Assembly: GCF_002368395.1 (NCBI RefSeq)
Contig: NZ_AP018254.1
Span: 2,294,001 to 2,358,000, forward strand
Source of the DNA: Calothrix sp. NIES-3974
GTDB taxonomy: Bacteria; Cyanobacteriota; Cyanobacteriia; Cyanobacteriales; Nostocaceae
Length of the DNA: 64,000 nucleotides
Direction of reading: 5' to 3'
Position numbers and translations under genes: made by a program. The notes under the pieces were generated by a model. It worked only from the letters and a program-made list of their open reading frames with translations, did no database searches and was not told the origin of the DNA. This document shows, piece after piece, positions 50,609 to 58,835 of the stretch (within the stretch, counting starts at the first letter, position 1; every line of letters begins with the position of its first letter).

Positions 50609-50642
50609 AAAGGCGCTAAAGCAACTACGTGCCTTTTTTTAC
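50609..50642 (+). terminator. terminator-like hairpin
   Basis: AAAGGC..GCCTTT with a long loop, followed by TTTT. No plus-strand gene precedes it, so it might end an RNA gene; the short stem makes this uncertain. Confidence 0.3.
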
Positions 50643-50668
50643 CCATCAGAATTAATCCAGTGGAATAG

Positions 50669-50896
50669 TTAGGGAGTGGGGGGAACAGCTTCTAAATATT
50701 GACTTTCCAGCAAAAAACTACCCCTGGTAAATTTTACAACCCAGTATTCACCGGGACGACGATCTATAACTACACCTTCTTCGCCAATGCTAATTAAATC
50801 TGGTGGTCGTAGCATTGGCATCGTATCGGCGGTTTTGAGGTACGCTGGAAGGGAGGTGACGCGGACTTTGCTGTTGATGGTGAACTCTTTAGACAT
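50669..50896 (-). CDS. sipA: SipA-like regulatory protein (DUF3148)
   Basis: A 75-residue protein, MSKEFTINSKVRVTSLPAYLKTADTMPMLRPPDLISIGEEGVVIDRRPGEYWVVKFTRGSFLLESQYLE. The KTADPMPMLRPP-like block, GEEGVVxDRRPG and FLLESQYLE are the DUF3148 signature of SipA, a small SH3-like protein that binds and stimulates the sensor kinase NblS in Synechococcus. The frame is open 61 codons upstream, but that part holds STRR and hairpin repeats; ATG 50896 is the true start. Confidence 0.88.
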   Translation of the reverse strand: MSKEFTINSKVRVTSLPAYLKTADTMPMLRPPDLISIGEEGVVIDRRPGEYWVVKFTRGSFLLESQYLEAVPPTP

Positions 50897-50947
50897 AGTT
50901 TGATTTCGGAGATGGTGATAAGTAGGTGGGTAGTGAAAATCGTCGTT

Positions 50948-50985
50948 CAGATTAGGGAGTAGAGACGACCCGTCGGGTTGTCTAT
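50948..50985. repeat. dispersed short hairpin repeat
   Basis: AGTAGAGACGACCCGTCGGGTTGTCTATAC, a GACGACCC/GGGTYGTC stem between sipA and the nucleotidyltransferase gene. Confidence 0.5.
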
Positions 50986-51054
50986 ACGGGGGTAAGGCTC
51001 TGTCCGAAGGATATGGTGTGCGATCGCGTATTTCAAAGCAGATATTGTGCCAGA

Positions 51055-51600
51055 TTAAATTTTTTGTAAACAGGGACATTTTTCCAGAAAACTAGCAGCT
51101 TTTTGCTCTGCATCTGGGTTTTGGGGATGATTGGGAGTGGCTCTAACAATACCATTAAATAAATCATCCAAACCGTAGGGTGTAAAAAATTGCCATTGCC
51201 CTTGATAATCTAACTTTACACCGACGGCGGTAGCTGTGTGCAACCAGTCTTCGATACCGTGTTCTGTACTATGATATATTTGCCGTCCGTTGCGCCAGCG
51301 ATTGAAGCTAGCTTGATTTTTGACATCAAATTTGTAATCAGGAAATTGCTGAATGAGCGTAGTTTTAGCTGTTAGTTCCTGCTCTCGGTCTCCCTGCAAG
51401 TCAAAAAAAGCAATATCAAAGTCATTTATAACCAGTTTACATTCTTCGCCAAAAATTGCTCGCCAAACCGTATTTCTGACTGCACCACCAGCTAACCACC
51501 AATCGGGTAAATTAGTTTGGGCGATCGCAGGTAATATTTGACAGAGAATTGAATTACTTAATATACTCACCAACTTTGTTAACTGTTCATTTTCAGTCAT
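51055..51600 (-). CDS. nucleotidyltransferase family protein (DUF925)
   Basis: A 181-residue protein. WWLAGGAVRNTVW is the glycine-rich nucleotide-binding turn and KLVINDFDIAFFD gives the two catalytic aspartates of the polymerase-beta-like fold. Downstream NRWRNGRQIYHSTEHGIEDWLHTATAVGVKLD..FTPYGLDDLFNGIVRATP matches the DUF925/NTP_transf_6 family of bacterial proteins with unknown substrate. ATG 51600 is chosen over the TTG before it. Confidence 0.85.
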   Translation of the reverse strand: MTENEQLTKLVSILSNSILCQILPAIAQTNLPDWWLAGGAVRNTVWRAIFGEECKLVINDFDIAFFDLQGDREQELTAKTTLIQQFPDYKFDVKNQASFNRWRNGRQIYHSTEHGIEDWLHTATAVGVKLDYQGQWQFFTPYGLDDLFNGIVRATPNHPQNPDAEQKAASFLEKCPCLQKI

Positions 51601-51640
51601 CAAAAACCCCTAAAATTGACGAAAAAACTTAACTAATTTA

Positions 51641-51796
51641 GACATGAGTTCGATGAACCTCACCCCAAACCCTCTGTGACTTCCCAGAGGGAAAGAAAAT
51701 CCGTAGTTTTCAATCAAGAATCAATTCTTTTAAAACCTCTGTTCCCAAGAAAGAGAACTTTGGAGAGAGATTCTTTGCATCTGTCGAATTCACGTT
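51641..51796. repeat. MITE-like repeat family B, copy 3
   Basis: From CATGAGTTCGATG to CTGTCGAATTCACG, 156 bp, sharing inner segments TTTTCAATCAAGAATCAATT with copy 2. Confidence 0.6.
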
Positions 51797-51886
51797 AATT
51801 AGATACGCAAAGCATTACCGCAGTCTATTACGTAGCTCGCTTCCCGCACAACGGATATTACGTACGCGAAGCGTTGCCGCAGGCTA

Positions 51887-52867
51887 TTACGAAGTTTGAA
51901 AAATATTCTGCACCATTTTCTTCGGTAAACTAGCAGCAATTCGGTCTAACTCACCCACTTCCCCAGCATCCAAAAACCAACCCAAAGCGCCGATATTTTC
52001 CTCCGCTTGACGTTGTGATTTGGCTCCGGGAATGGGAATTGTCCCCTTAGTAATACACCAATTAATCGCCACCTGGGAAATAGTTTTCTGGCGATTTCTG
52101 GCAATTTCCGCCATACAATCTAGAAGGGGTTGCATACCAGGTAATAACCGCCGACACAACCAACCGCGAATACCCCCCGGTAACTTACCATTGACCTGAT
52201 ATTTACCAGTCAATAAACCCAATGCCAAAGGACTATAGGCAATTAAACGAATACCCAACTCATCACAGACATCCTTTAACCCCAACTCCGTCACTGGATA
52301 GGTGGACAACAAGGAATACTGCACCTGCAAGGTGGCAATTTTAATTCCGCGATCGCTCAATCGCTGATATGCCCATCGTAATCTTTTTGTCCCATAATTA
52401 GACAACCCCACAGCTTTTACTAAACCTCGTTCCGCTAACAATGCTAACCCATCCAATAATTTTCCCTCTTGCCAAGGTGCATAATTCGCCGTAGACCAAT
52501 GCATCTGCACCAAATCAATCCCCCGTCCCAAGCGTTCCGCACTAGCTTCAGCCGCAGCAACCATCGAATTCGCCGTCAATCGCCAGGGGTAAGCTGCCAA
52601 CTTTGTGGCAATACAAATTTTATCCCGATTTATACCCTCATACCCACGGGTAAACCGTCCCAACAACTTCTCACTCTGTCCCTTTAATCGACCCGTTCCA
52701 TAGGAATCCCCTGTATCAAATAGCGTCACGCCATTCCTGACGCACAAATTAAATACCCCCGCCAACTCCCCATCCATACTCTCATCATAACCCCAGAGAA
52801 TGCGGTTCCCCCAAGCCCAAGTACCACACCCCATCATTGGTAAAACTATTGCTTCCCCAGTTACCAT
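51887..52867 (-). CDS. aldo/keto reductase
   Basis: A 326-residue NADPH-dependent oxidoreductase. The catalytic tetrad is present: GVTLFDTGDSYGTG (Asp, Tyr), ICIATKLA (Lys) and VQMHWS (His). The cofactor end is IPIPGAKSQRQAEENIGAL. It resembles the plant/cyanobacterial pyridoxal reductase-like AKR group; the substrate is unknown. The frame is open to 52981, but the extra 38 residues come from the right end of an IS200/IS605 element, so ATG 52867 is chosen. An IS605-type end lies 73 bases upstream. Confidence 0.9.
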   Translation of the reverse strand: MVTGEAIVLPMMGCGTWAWGNRILWGYDESMDGELAGVFNLCVRNGVTLFDTGDSYGTGRLKGQSEKLLGRFTRGYEGINRDKICIATKLAAYPWRLTANSMVAAAEASAERLGRGIDLVQMHWSTANYAPWQEGKLLDGLALLAERGLVKAVGLSNYGTKRLRWAYQRLSDRGIKIATLQVQYSLLSTYPVTELGLKDVCDELGIRLIAYSPLALGLLTGKYQVNGKLPGGIRGWLCRRLLPGMQPLLDCMAEIARNRQKTISQVAINWCITKGTIPIPGAKSQRQAEENIGALGWFLDAGEVGELDRIAASLPKKMVQNIFQTS

Positions 52868-52939
52868 TTCCCAGCCAAAGATTACAGGATACCAATTCCA
52901 GGATACAGGAAAGAGGGCTACAGATAAACTAAGCACAAA

Positions 52940-52976
52940 TTGACGCTCCCACGACTTAAAGCCGTGGGATTCTTGT
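52940..52976 (-). mobile_element. right end of an IS200/IS605-type element
   Basis: On the minus strand AATCCCACGGCTTTAAGTCG continues into a TGGGA stem, then GCG and TCAA, the hairpin plus cleavage-site form of ISDra2-like right ends. It follows the stop codon of the tnpB remnant. Confidence 0.7.
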
Positions 52977-52977
52977 T

Positions 52978-53732
52978 TCATTCAGCCGACTTACTTAAAG
53001 GAGTCTCCCCACTTAAGCAGAGGTCGTTCTGTCCACAAGCTTTAGATTCTGTGCGTCCCACAGTACTTTTTAATCCTTTGTTCAAAATCATAGTCGCCGC
53101 GTTATGGTCACGGTGCATCACTGCACCACAACAATGACATTTGTGGGTACGAGTGGACAAAGATTTCTGAACTCGTGTCCCACAAACAGAACAATCTTGC
53201 GATGTGTAGTGAGGTGCAACTGCTATCACCCAAGTATCAAAAACTTTGCCATAGTAGTCTACCCAATCAGTGAATAGTGACCATGATGCGTCACTAATGG
53301 ATTTAGCTAAATGATGGTTTTTAACCATATTTCGCACCTGCAAGTCCTCATAAACTACCAAGTCGTTTGACTGGACTAGAGTTCTTGCTGTCTTCACAGC
53401 AAAATCTTTCCTCTGTCTACTTACCTTGAGATGCTTTTTCGCCAACTTTTTAACAGCTTTACGGCGATTAGAAGAGCCTTTTTTACATCTAGAAACTTTG
53501 CGTTGTTTGCGTTTCAAAGACTTCTCAGACTTACGCAAAAATCTGGGATTTTCGACTGCCTTGCCATCAGAATCAGTGTAGAAAAACTCAAGTCCTACAT
53601 CAATTCCTACTTGTTTACCATTGTGCTGATGCTGTTCTTTGCGTTCCGCATCAACACAAAATTGGCAGTAATAACCATCTGCTCGTTTAACTACTCTAAC
53701 TCGCTGAATTTGCTTAGTAGAATAAAAGCTTA
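52978..53732 (-). pseudogene. tnpB: IS605-family TnpB remnant, 5' part lost at an IS5-type insertion
   Basis: About 250 C-terminal residues of an RNA-guided TnpB nuclease. Present: FYSTKQIQRVRVVKRADGYYCQFC, RuvC-I Asp in GIDVGLEFFYTDSDG, Glu in VVYEDLQVRNM, zinc finger CSVCG..CHCC, and RuvC-III Asp in HRDHNAATMIL. The catalytic residues thus survive, but the N-terminal REC/wedge part is missing: the frame is broken at 53733 by the IS5-family element, and past that element only a few codons fit before a CRISPR repeat. No TnpA is seen. Confidence 0.88.
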
Positions 53733-54641
53733 GAGGCTGTTTATAAAGTAAATCTAAAGATGGTTAGCCAAGCATAATTGCAAAGGTAGGATACTTCAAA
53801 GAAGGTGTATCTACTTAGAAAGCGATGGCTCGAAAAGCTGATTCTACTGACCTTAGTGACTTAGAGTGGGAAATATTGGCACCATTGATTCCACCAGCAA
53901 AATCTGGTGGTCATCCCCGAACAACTGATATGAGAGAAGTATGTAATGCTATTTATTATCACTTAAAAACGGGTTGCCAATGGGATATGCTTCCGGGGGA
54001 ATTTCCCCCAAGCTCAACTGTTTACAGCTATTACCGAAAATGGCAAAAACGTGGGATTTGGGAAGAATTAAATCATACATTGCGTGATCGCTTAAGAGAG
54101 AAAATGGGTCGTTTGGCACAGCCAAGTGCGATCGCAGCGGATAACCAGTCGGTAAAAACGACTGAAAAAAGGGGGATGTGTACGGCTTTGATGGTGGCAA
54201 ACTAACTAAAGGAAGAAAACGCCAAACAATAGTTGATAGTCTTGGTCTGTGACTCAAAGTCATCGTCAGCGAAGGAAATGCTGGAGAGAGGGTTCTTGCG
54301 GCCTATGCCTTGATGGAACTTGCCGAGGAACGTCCAGAATTATTGGAAAAAGTTGAAGTCATGGGGGTTGACTCTGGCTACGATGGTGACAAGTTTGGCT
54401 TGGCAGTTTGGTTAATGATTCCAGCTCAAGTTGAGGTAATGCACCGCAAAGAAAAACAATTTGAGGTTTTACCCAAACGTTGGCTAGTAGAAAGAACATT
54501 TGCTTGGTTTAACCAGTATCGTCGCTGAAGCAAAGATTATGAATATCTTCCTGAAATGAGTGAGGCTGCTATATATGCTGTTATGACTCCCATTATGCTG
54601 CGTCGTTTAACCTCTTAAAGATTTACTTTATAAATGGTCTC
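53733..54641 (+). mobile_element. IS5-family insertion sequence, 909 bp, TTA target duplication
   Basis: Ends are inverted: GAGGCTGTTTATAAAGTAAA on the left and TTTACTTTATAAATGGTCTC on the right. TTA flanks both sides (53730-53732 and 54642-54644), the 3-bp duplication typical of IS1031-like IS5 elements. It sits inside the tnpB remnant. Its transposase is decayed. Confidence 0.85.
53825..54618 (+). pseudogene. IS5-family transposase, three lesions
   Basis: Starts MARKADSTDLSDLEWEILAPLIPPAKSGGHPRTTDMREVCNAIYYHLKTGCQWDMLPGEFPPSSTVYSYYRKW, the N-terminal DUF4096 block of IS5 transposases, then IAADNQSVKTTEKRG (first Asp). A frameshift near 54165-54172 is followed by DVYGFDGGKLTKGRKRQTIVDSLGL, a stop at 54250, then GVDSGYDG (second Asp), and WLVERTFAWFNQYRR (Glu) before another stop at 54526. 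The frame then continues to MLRRLTS. All three DDE residues are still encoded, but the gene is broken. Confidence 0.88.
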
Positions 54642-54654
54642 TTAAAGTCGCTGG

Positions 54655-54762
54655 GTTTCAATCCCTAATAGGGATTAATTTGAATTGCAATAAACGCTCA
54701 TCTAATAATTGCCAGTCTCCATATAGTTTCAATCCCTAATAGGGATTAATTTGAATTGCAAT
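54655..54762 (-). CRISPR. two-repeat CRISPR remnant with one spacer
   Basis: Two identical 37-bp repeats (54655-54691 and 54726-54762), GTTTCAATCCCTAATAGGGA.. on the plus strand, enclose one 34-bp spacer (54692-54725). On the minus strand each ends ATTGAAAC, the usual 5'-handle end of cyanobacterial type I/III repeats, so the array most likely reads on the minus strand. The inner CCCTAATAGGG is palindromic. No third repeat and no cas gene are in the window. Confidence 0.85.
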
Positions 54763-55000
54763 CGCCCGAAGTAGAACCCTTACGGTATTTAGTTTTCCAG
54801 GTACAGTTCCGTCTGAGAACAATAAAGATAGCGTTTCCATCAAAATCATGTCAAGAGGGGGGAGGAGAAAAATCCTGAAATCCTTTGGGAATAAGACTTT
54901 CAAGATTTCCGTCGGAGGTGTTGGGAATGCGATCGCCTCAAATCCTGACAGAGCTAGAGTTTCAGACAAAAAAACACAACTGGCGAAAAAACACCCATAG
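54755..55000 (+). pseudogene. possible protein fragment without start, next to the CRISPR repeat
   Basis: An 82-codon frame with no start codon at its left end reads ..SRTLTVFSFPGTVPSENNKDSV..GGRRKILKSFGNKTFKISVGGVGNAIASNPDRARVSDKKTQLAKKHP. Its composition looks protein-like and it begins inside the second CRISPR repeat, as if cut there. No family was recognised. A competing minus-strand frame covers the same DNA. Confidence 0.35.
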
Positions 55001-55146
55001 TGCGACGGAATATTGACGAGAAATTAGGACAAAACACTACTAGTCTGTCAAAATAAAAAGGATGGATATATTTCTGTATAGCTCAAGAGCGCTCAGGTGG
55101 CTACATTACCAAAATCCATCATCAAAATCAACTTGACCAACTACTA

Positions 55147-56205
55147 ACCCAAGTTGCTAGTTACTCTTCGCCAGCGCTTCGCGCTGGCGTGTCGCGTCAC
55201 AATTTATAATAAAATCCCCTCCAAGAAGAAAAAAACGGAGGGGAATATGTTAAACGAAATAATTACTGTTTATGCTATCACTGATGACTTACTTAAAGCA
55301 ATTGGTCATCATGATGATTGCCGTAGAAATATGAGTGATGCAGAAATTATGACAACGGCACTAATTGCAGCAATGTTTTTCTATGGTAATCATAGCAAGG
55401 CTTGTTGCTACATGAAAGAGCATAATCTTATTCCCAATATGTTAGATAAATCACGATTTAATAGAAGATTACACGGTATTTCGATGTTAATAAATGACTT
55501 ATTTCATCAAATAGGTATGATACTAAAGGAGACTAGTGATTGTACTGAATATCTTTTAGATTCTTTTCCCGTACCAATGTGCGACAATATCCGTATTTTT
55601 AATGTCAAACTAATTAAGTCGGAAGATTATAGAGGTTATATTGCATCAAAGAAACGCTATTTTTATGGAGTTAGAGTTCAACTTTTAACTACTAAAAGTG
55701 GTATTCCTGTTGAGTTCGTATTTATGCCTGGTAGTGCTAATGATTCAAGAGCGTTAAATGCACTGCCATTAAATTTGCCACCAGGGAGTGAAGTGTATGG
55801 TGACTCTGCATACACGGATTATACAGCAGAAGATGACTTAAAAATAACTAGTCAAATTAACTTGAAAGTTATGCGAAAAAAGAATTCTCAGCGTCAAGAC
55901 GAGCCGTGGAATCATTATATTAAGCAACATACCAGGCATTATATAGAGACTATTTTCAGTGCTATCACTTACCTTTTTCCCAAGTCAATTCATGCAGTCA
56001 CATTTGATGGATTTCTATTGAAGATAGAAGCATTTATTTTTGCTTTTACTTTAAAACAAGCATTTATATAGCAAGTATTTTTTTTACTTCAATTAACTAA
56101 GCATATCTTGTGGGTTGCGCGTAGCGCAACCACACAACTTTGCGCGTGAAAACACGTGACTCCGGGTGCTTCGCACCCTGGAGTCCGATAACTAGCAACT
56201 TGGGT
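55147..56205 (+). mobile_element. IS982-family insertion sequence, 1059 bp, 5-bp target duplication
   Basis: Perfect 17-bp terminal inverted repeats: ACCCAAGTTGCTAGTTA at the left end and TAACTAGCAACTTGGGT at the right. TACTA flanks both sides (55142-55146 and 56206-56210). The transposase is intact. GC-rich hairpins lie at both ends inside the element (55168-55189; 56111-56134; 56160-56183). Confidence 0.9.
55247..56071 (+). CDS. IS982-family transposase
   Basis: A 274-residue intact DDE transposase. ITVYAITDDLLKAIGHHDDCRRNMSDAEIMTTALIAAMFFYGNHSKA is the IS982 N-terminal block; LLDSFPVPMCDNIR holds the first Asp, EVYGDSAYTDYTAEDDL the second and ARHYIETIFSAITYLFPKSIHA-like HYIETIFSAI the Glu. 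ATG 55247 is preferred over the earlier start 55154, because GGAGGGG precedes it and the earlier part lies in the IS end hairpin. The frame is complete, so the element may still move. Confidence 0.92.
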   Translation: MLNEIITVYAITDDLLKAIGHHDDCRRNMSDAEIMTTALIAAMFFYGNHSKACCYMKEHNLIPNMLDKSRFNRRLHGISMLINDLFHQIGMILKETSDCTEYLLDSFPVPMCDNIRIFNVKLIKSEDYRGYIASKKRYFYGVRVQLLTTKSGIPVEFVFMPGSANDSRALNALPLNLPPGSEVYGDSAYTDYTAEDDLKITSQINLKVMRKKNSQRQDEPWNHYIKQHTRHYIETIFSAITYLFPKSIHAVTFDGFLLKIEAFIFAFTLKQAFI

Positions 56206-56538
56206 TACTAGTACCCGACCACATAACCTGGATTTCTCACGAGTAAGTTGTAAGCCTTGAGTAATACCATTTCCCTAAAATTTTGATACATTTTCTCTCC
56301 CTGCTCCCGAAAGCTCCCCCTGCATCTCCTGCTCTCCTAAATGTATCAACTTCAAAGTAAAACACAGTATAAGGGATTGATTTTCCTCCTAAACCCTAGG
56401 GGTACGCGTAGCGTCTACCCTACTCCCGTCATGGACTATTCCCTGTGGGTTTTAGGGTTTTGTGAGCAATGTGGGTAATGACATCAATTACTACTCCCTG
56501 TATTTTCAAATTATCAATCAGCAAAAATCACCAGAAAT
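56206..56538. other. intergenic region with MITE-like family A copy 5
   Basis: Almost wholly repeat: family A copy 5 with a nested family G insert. It ends just before the ycf49-like gene. Confidence 0.5.
56223..56478. repeat. MITE-like repeat family A, copy 5, with nested repeat
   Basis: Outer ends ATAACCTGGATTTCTCAC and GTGAGCAATGTGGGTAA. It is about 256 bp because a family G repeat (about 56267-56373, TACCATTTCCC..CACAGTATAA) is inserted after GCCTTGAGTAA. Confidence 0.6.
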
Positions 56539-56844
56539 ATGCACGCATTATCGATACCCACTTGGATAATTCACGTTTCCAGCGTCATTGAATGGATGGC
56601 AGCAATTTGGTTAATTTGGAGGTATGGTGAAGTTACAGGCGATCGCACTTGGTGGGGTTTGTCTTTGGCGATGTTACCAGCTCTAATTAGTGCCATGTGT
56701 GCTTGCACTTGGCATTTTTTCGATAATTCCCCCAGTTTAGAATGGCTAGTGACTCTCCAAGCTTCCATGACGGTTGTTGGTAATTTTACACTTTGGATTG
56801 CCGCCTATTGGCTATGGAAATCCAGTACCAATATTACGGGTTGA
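56539..56844 (+). CDS. Ycf49-like membrane protein (DUF2499)
   Basis: A 101-residue protein with about three membrane helices. MHALSIPTWIIHVSSVIEWMAAIWLIWRYGE, then WWGLSLAMLPALISAMCACTWHFFDN and LEWLVTLQASMTVVGNFTLWIAAYWLW are the DUF2499 signature, with conserved His, Glu and Cys-Thr-Trp-His-Phe. Homologues (Ycf49) are encoded in some red algal plastids and in plants. The function is unknown but linked to photosynthetic organisms. Confidence 0.88.
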   Translation: MHALSIPTWIIHVSSVIEWMAAIWLIWRYGEVTGDRTWWGLSLAMLPALISAMCACTWHFFDNSPSLEWLVTLQASMTVVGNFTLWIAAYWLWKSSTNITG

Positions 56845-56856
56845 TCCTCCTATTTC

Positions 56857-56955
56857 CCTGGAGACGACCCGATGGGTCGTCTCTACTCCCTATTCCCTAC
56901 TTCCCACCAGGTGGTATCTACTCCCTATTCCCCACTCCCCACTCCCTCTACTCAC
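56857..56955. repeat. hairpin repeat followed by an STRR heptamer tract
   Basis: GAGACGACCCGATGGGTCGTCTC is a near-perfect stem. It is followed by degenerate 7-mers CTACTCC-CTATTCC-CCACTCC.. to about 56955, the STRR type of heterocystous cyanobacteria. Confidence 0.65.
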
Positions 56956-57057
56956 TTCAGATTTCACATCTCCGTCATCGAGATGCAACATTATGTTCAC
57001 ATTTGCTATCTACAATCTAGGAGTAACGATTAAAAATATTCCTTATATTCTAGATTT

Positions 57058-58308
57058 ATGAACATGTCCAAGCACACTCCTGACAAACAACCAGTAGAAC
57101 AAAATCAATCACCAGCTAATCCTGGGATTTGGAAACGTGCAGCGATGAACCTGGCTTTGATTGGGTTAGGTTCGGGAATGGTATTTGCTGGTGGATATGT
57201 GGGTTCCCAACAATCCCAATTAGCTAGAGATGTCTCTAATGTTGCTGTCGGTTCTGCGAATGCGGCTCCGATTGTCCCTCCAGTTGAAAGTAATTTCGTC
57301 ACCGGTGTCGTTAATCGTGTTGGGGATGCGGTTGTCAGAATTGATGCTTCCCGTACCGTCAGAAGTCGCATCCCAGCTGAGTTCAATGACCCGTTTTTCC
57401 GGAGGTTTTTTGGCGAAATCCCCAGCACTGGTAGACAACGGGTGGAACGGGGAACTGGTTCGGGATTTATTATCAGCCAAGATGGACAAATCCTCACTAA
57501 TGCCCATGTTGTCAACGGTGCAGACCGCGTGAGAATTACCTTGAGAAATGGTCGCACCTTTGAAGGACGGGTTCTAGGTACTGATGAACTTACAGATGTG
57601 GCGGTTGTCAAAATAGATGCCACCAATTTACCAACGGTAAGATTAGCTAACTCTGAACAAATTCAAGCAGGTGAGTGGGCGATCGCTATTGGTAATCCTT
57701 TAGGTTTAGATAATACGGTAACAACTGGAATCGTTAGTGCCACCGGACGCAGAAGTAATCAAATTGGTGCCAGCGATCGACGGGTTAGTTACATTCAAAC
57801 TGACGCAGCCATTAACCCAGGTAATTCGGGGGGTCCTTTACTTAACGCTCGTGGTGAAGTTATTGGGATGAATACAGCCATCATCCAAGGTGCGCAAGGA
57901 TTGGGATTTGCGATTCCCATTAATACTGCCCAAAGAATCGCCCAGCAAATCATAACCTATGGTCAAGCCCAACACCCCTATTTAGGGATTCAAATGGTGA
58001 CTCTTTCACCAGAAATTCGGCAGGATATTAACTCTGATCCACAATCAGGTATCCGTGTTAATGAAGATAGGGGTATCTTAATATTCCAAGTAGCCCCGAA
58101 TTCTCCTGCCGCTAGGGCCGGAATTCGCCCCGGTGATATTATTACCAGGGTAAATGGTAATCCCGTCACTACCACAGATAATGTGCAAAGGGCTGTAGAA
58201 AATAGTCAAATTGGCCAGAATTTAAGCTTAGAATTGCGTCGCAACGGTCAAACCCTAAACCTCGCTGTCCAACCGGGTAATTTCCCAACCCAAAATGCAC
58301 GACGCTAA
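57058..58308 (+). CDS. HtrA/Deg-family serine protease with PDZ domain
   Basis: A 416-residue exported or membrane-anchored protease. A hydrophobic segment (MNLALIGLGSGMVFAGGYVG) lies at about 29-48. The trypsin-like domain has GTGSGFIISQDGQILTNAHVV (His near 149), DELTDVAVVKID (Asp near 179) and DAAINPGNSGGPLLN (Ser near 255). One PDZ domain follows (about 305-405; GIRPGDIITRVNGNPV). The layout is that of HhoA/HhoB/HtrA of Synechocystis, which handle damaged envelope and thylakoid proteins; which of the three it matches cannot be told. Confidence 0.93.
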   Translation: MNMSKHTPDKQPVEQNQSPANPGIWKRAAMNLALIGLGSGMVFAGGYVGSQQSQLARDVSNVAVGSANAAPIVPPVESNFVTGVVNRVGDAVVRIDASRTVRSRIPAEFNDPFFRRFFGEIPSTGRQRVERGTGSGFIISQDGQILTNAHVVNGADRVRITLRNGRTFEGRVLGTDELTDVAVVKIDATNLPTVRLANSEQIQAGEWAIAIGNPLGLDNTVTTGIVSATGRRSNQIGASDRRVSYIQTDAAINPGNSGGPLLNARGEVIGMNTAIIQGAQGLGFAIPINTAQRIAQQIITYGQAQHPYLGIQMVTLSPEIRQDINSDPQSGIRVNEDRGILIFQVAPNSPAARAGIRPGDIITRVNGNPVTTTDNVQRAVENSQIGQNLSLELRRNGQTLNLAVQPGNFPTQNARR

Positions 58309-58391
58309 TTTAACCATTTACAAGCATTTTGAGCATGGGGGAGAAATCCCCCAATTTTTTTGCAAGTCTCTACTCCCCACTCCCTACCATG

Positions 58392-58441
58392 TTATCTCGT
58401 CCCTATGCTCCGCGTGGGGACGCATTCCACGAGGGCTACTG
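58392..58441. repeat. 50-bp exact repeat, copy 1
   Basis: TTATCTCGTCCCTATGCTCC.. to ..CACGAGGGCTACTG, identical to 62249-62298 in the same orientation. GTCCC and GGGGAC inside can pair. Confidence 0.8.
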
Positions 58442-58835
58442 TCTCTAGATTCTTCAACCCAACCTACCCAATAATCAGGCTTTTAAGTCTAACTGAACTG
58501 TATTGGTCAATAAATACTTTATCAACCACTTCTTGAAGAAAGTAAATAGGCTCAAACGGTATATCGTCTCTCCCGATTCCCCACTCCCTACCATTTCGAT
58601 ATTGATTACACAATTTGAATTTCCTCAACTGAATTATAGGCAACCATAAGTTTCGTTAAGAAATGCTAAATTAAAAATGTCCAATTTCTGTGGACGCGCT
58701 CTGCGCAACTTTTCTAACAAAACCCAGATTCTCTCTTAGGTTTAACGTATTAACACTCAAGCGGTGACAACCATTGACGTGTATATTAATAAATAATAAA
58801 CAAGATGGACTGGTCGGCTATACCTCCAGTCCAGT

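Larger units (their letters stand above)
49896..50668. other. intergenic region with hairpins and repeat D copy 2
   Basis: No gene. AGTCCTTGC (50429-50437) pairs with GCAAGGACT; repeat D copy 2 follows (50490-50572); AAAGGC..GCCTTTTTTT near 50610-50640 looks like a plus-strand terminator. A non-coding RNA from about 50420 to 50640 is possible. Confidence 0.4.

Noticed and set aside
50897-51079. 61-codon N-terminal extension of SipA
   Set aside because: It translates STRR and hairpin repeat DNA; the family starts at ATG 50896.
52868-52981. 38-codon N-terminal extension of the aldo/keto reductase
   Set aside because: It translates the IS605 right end (hairpin and TCAA site), not native gene sequence.
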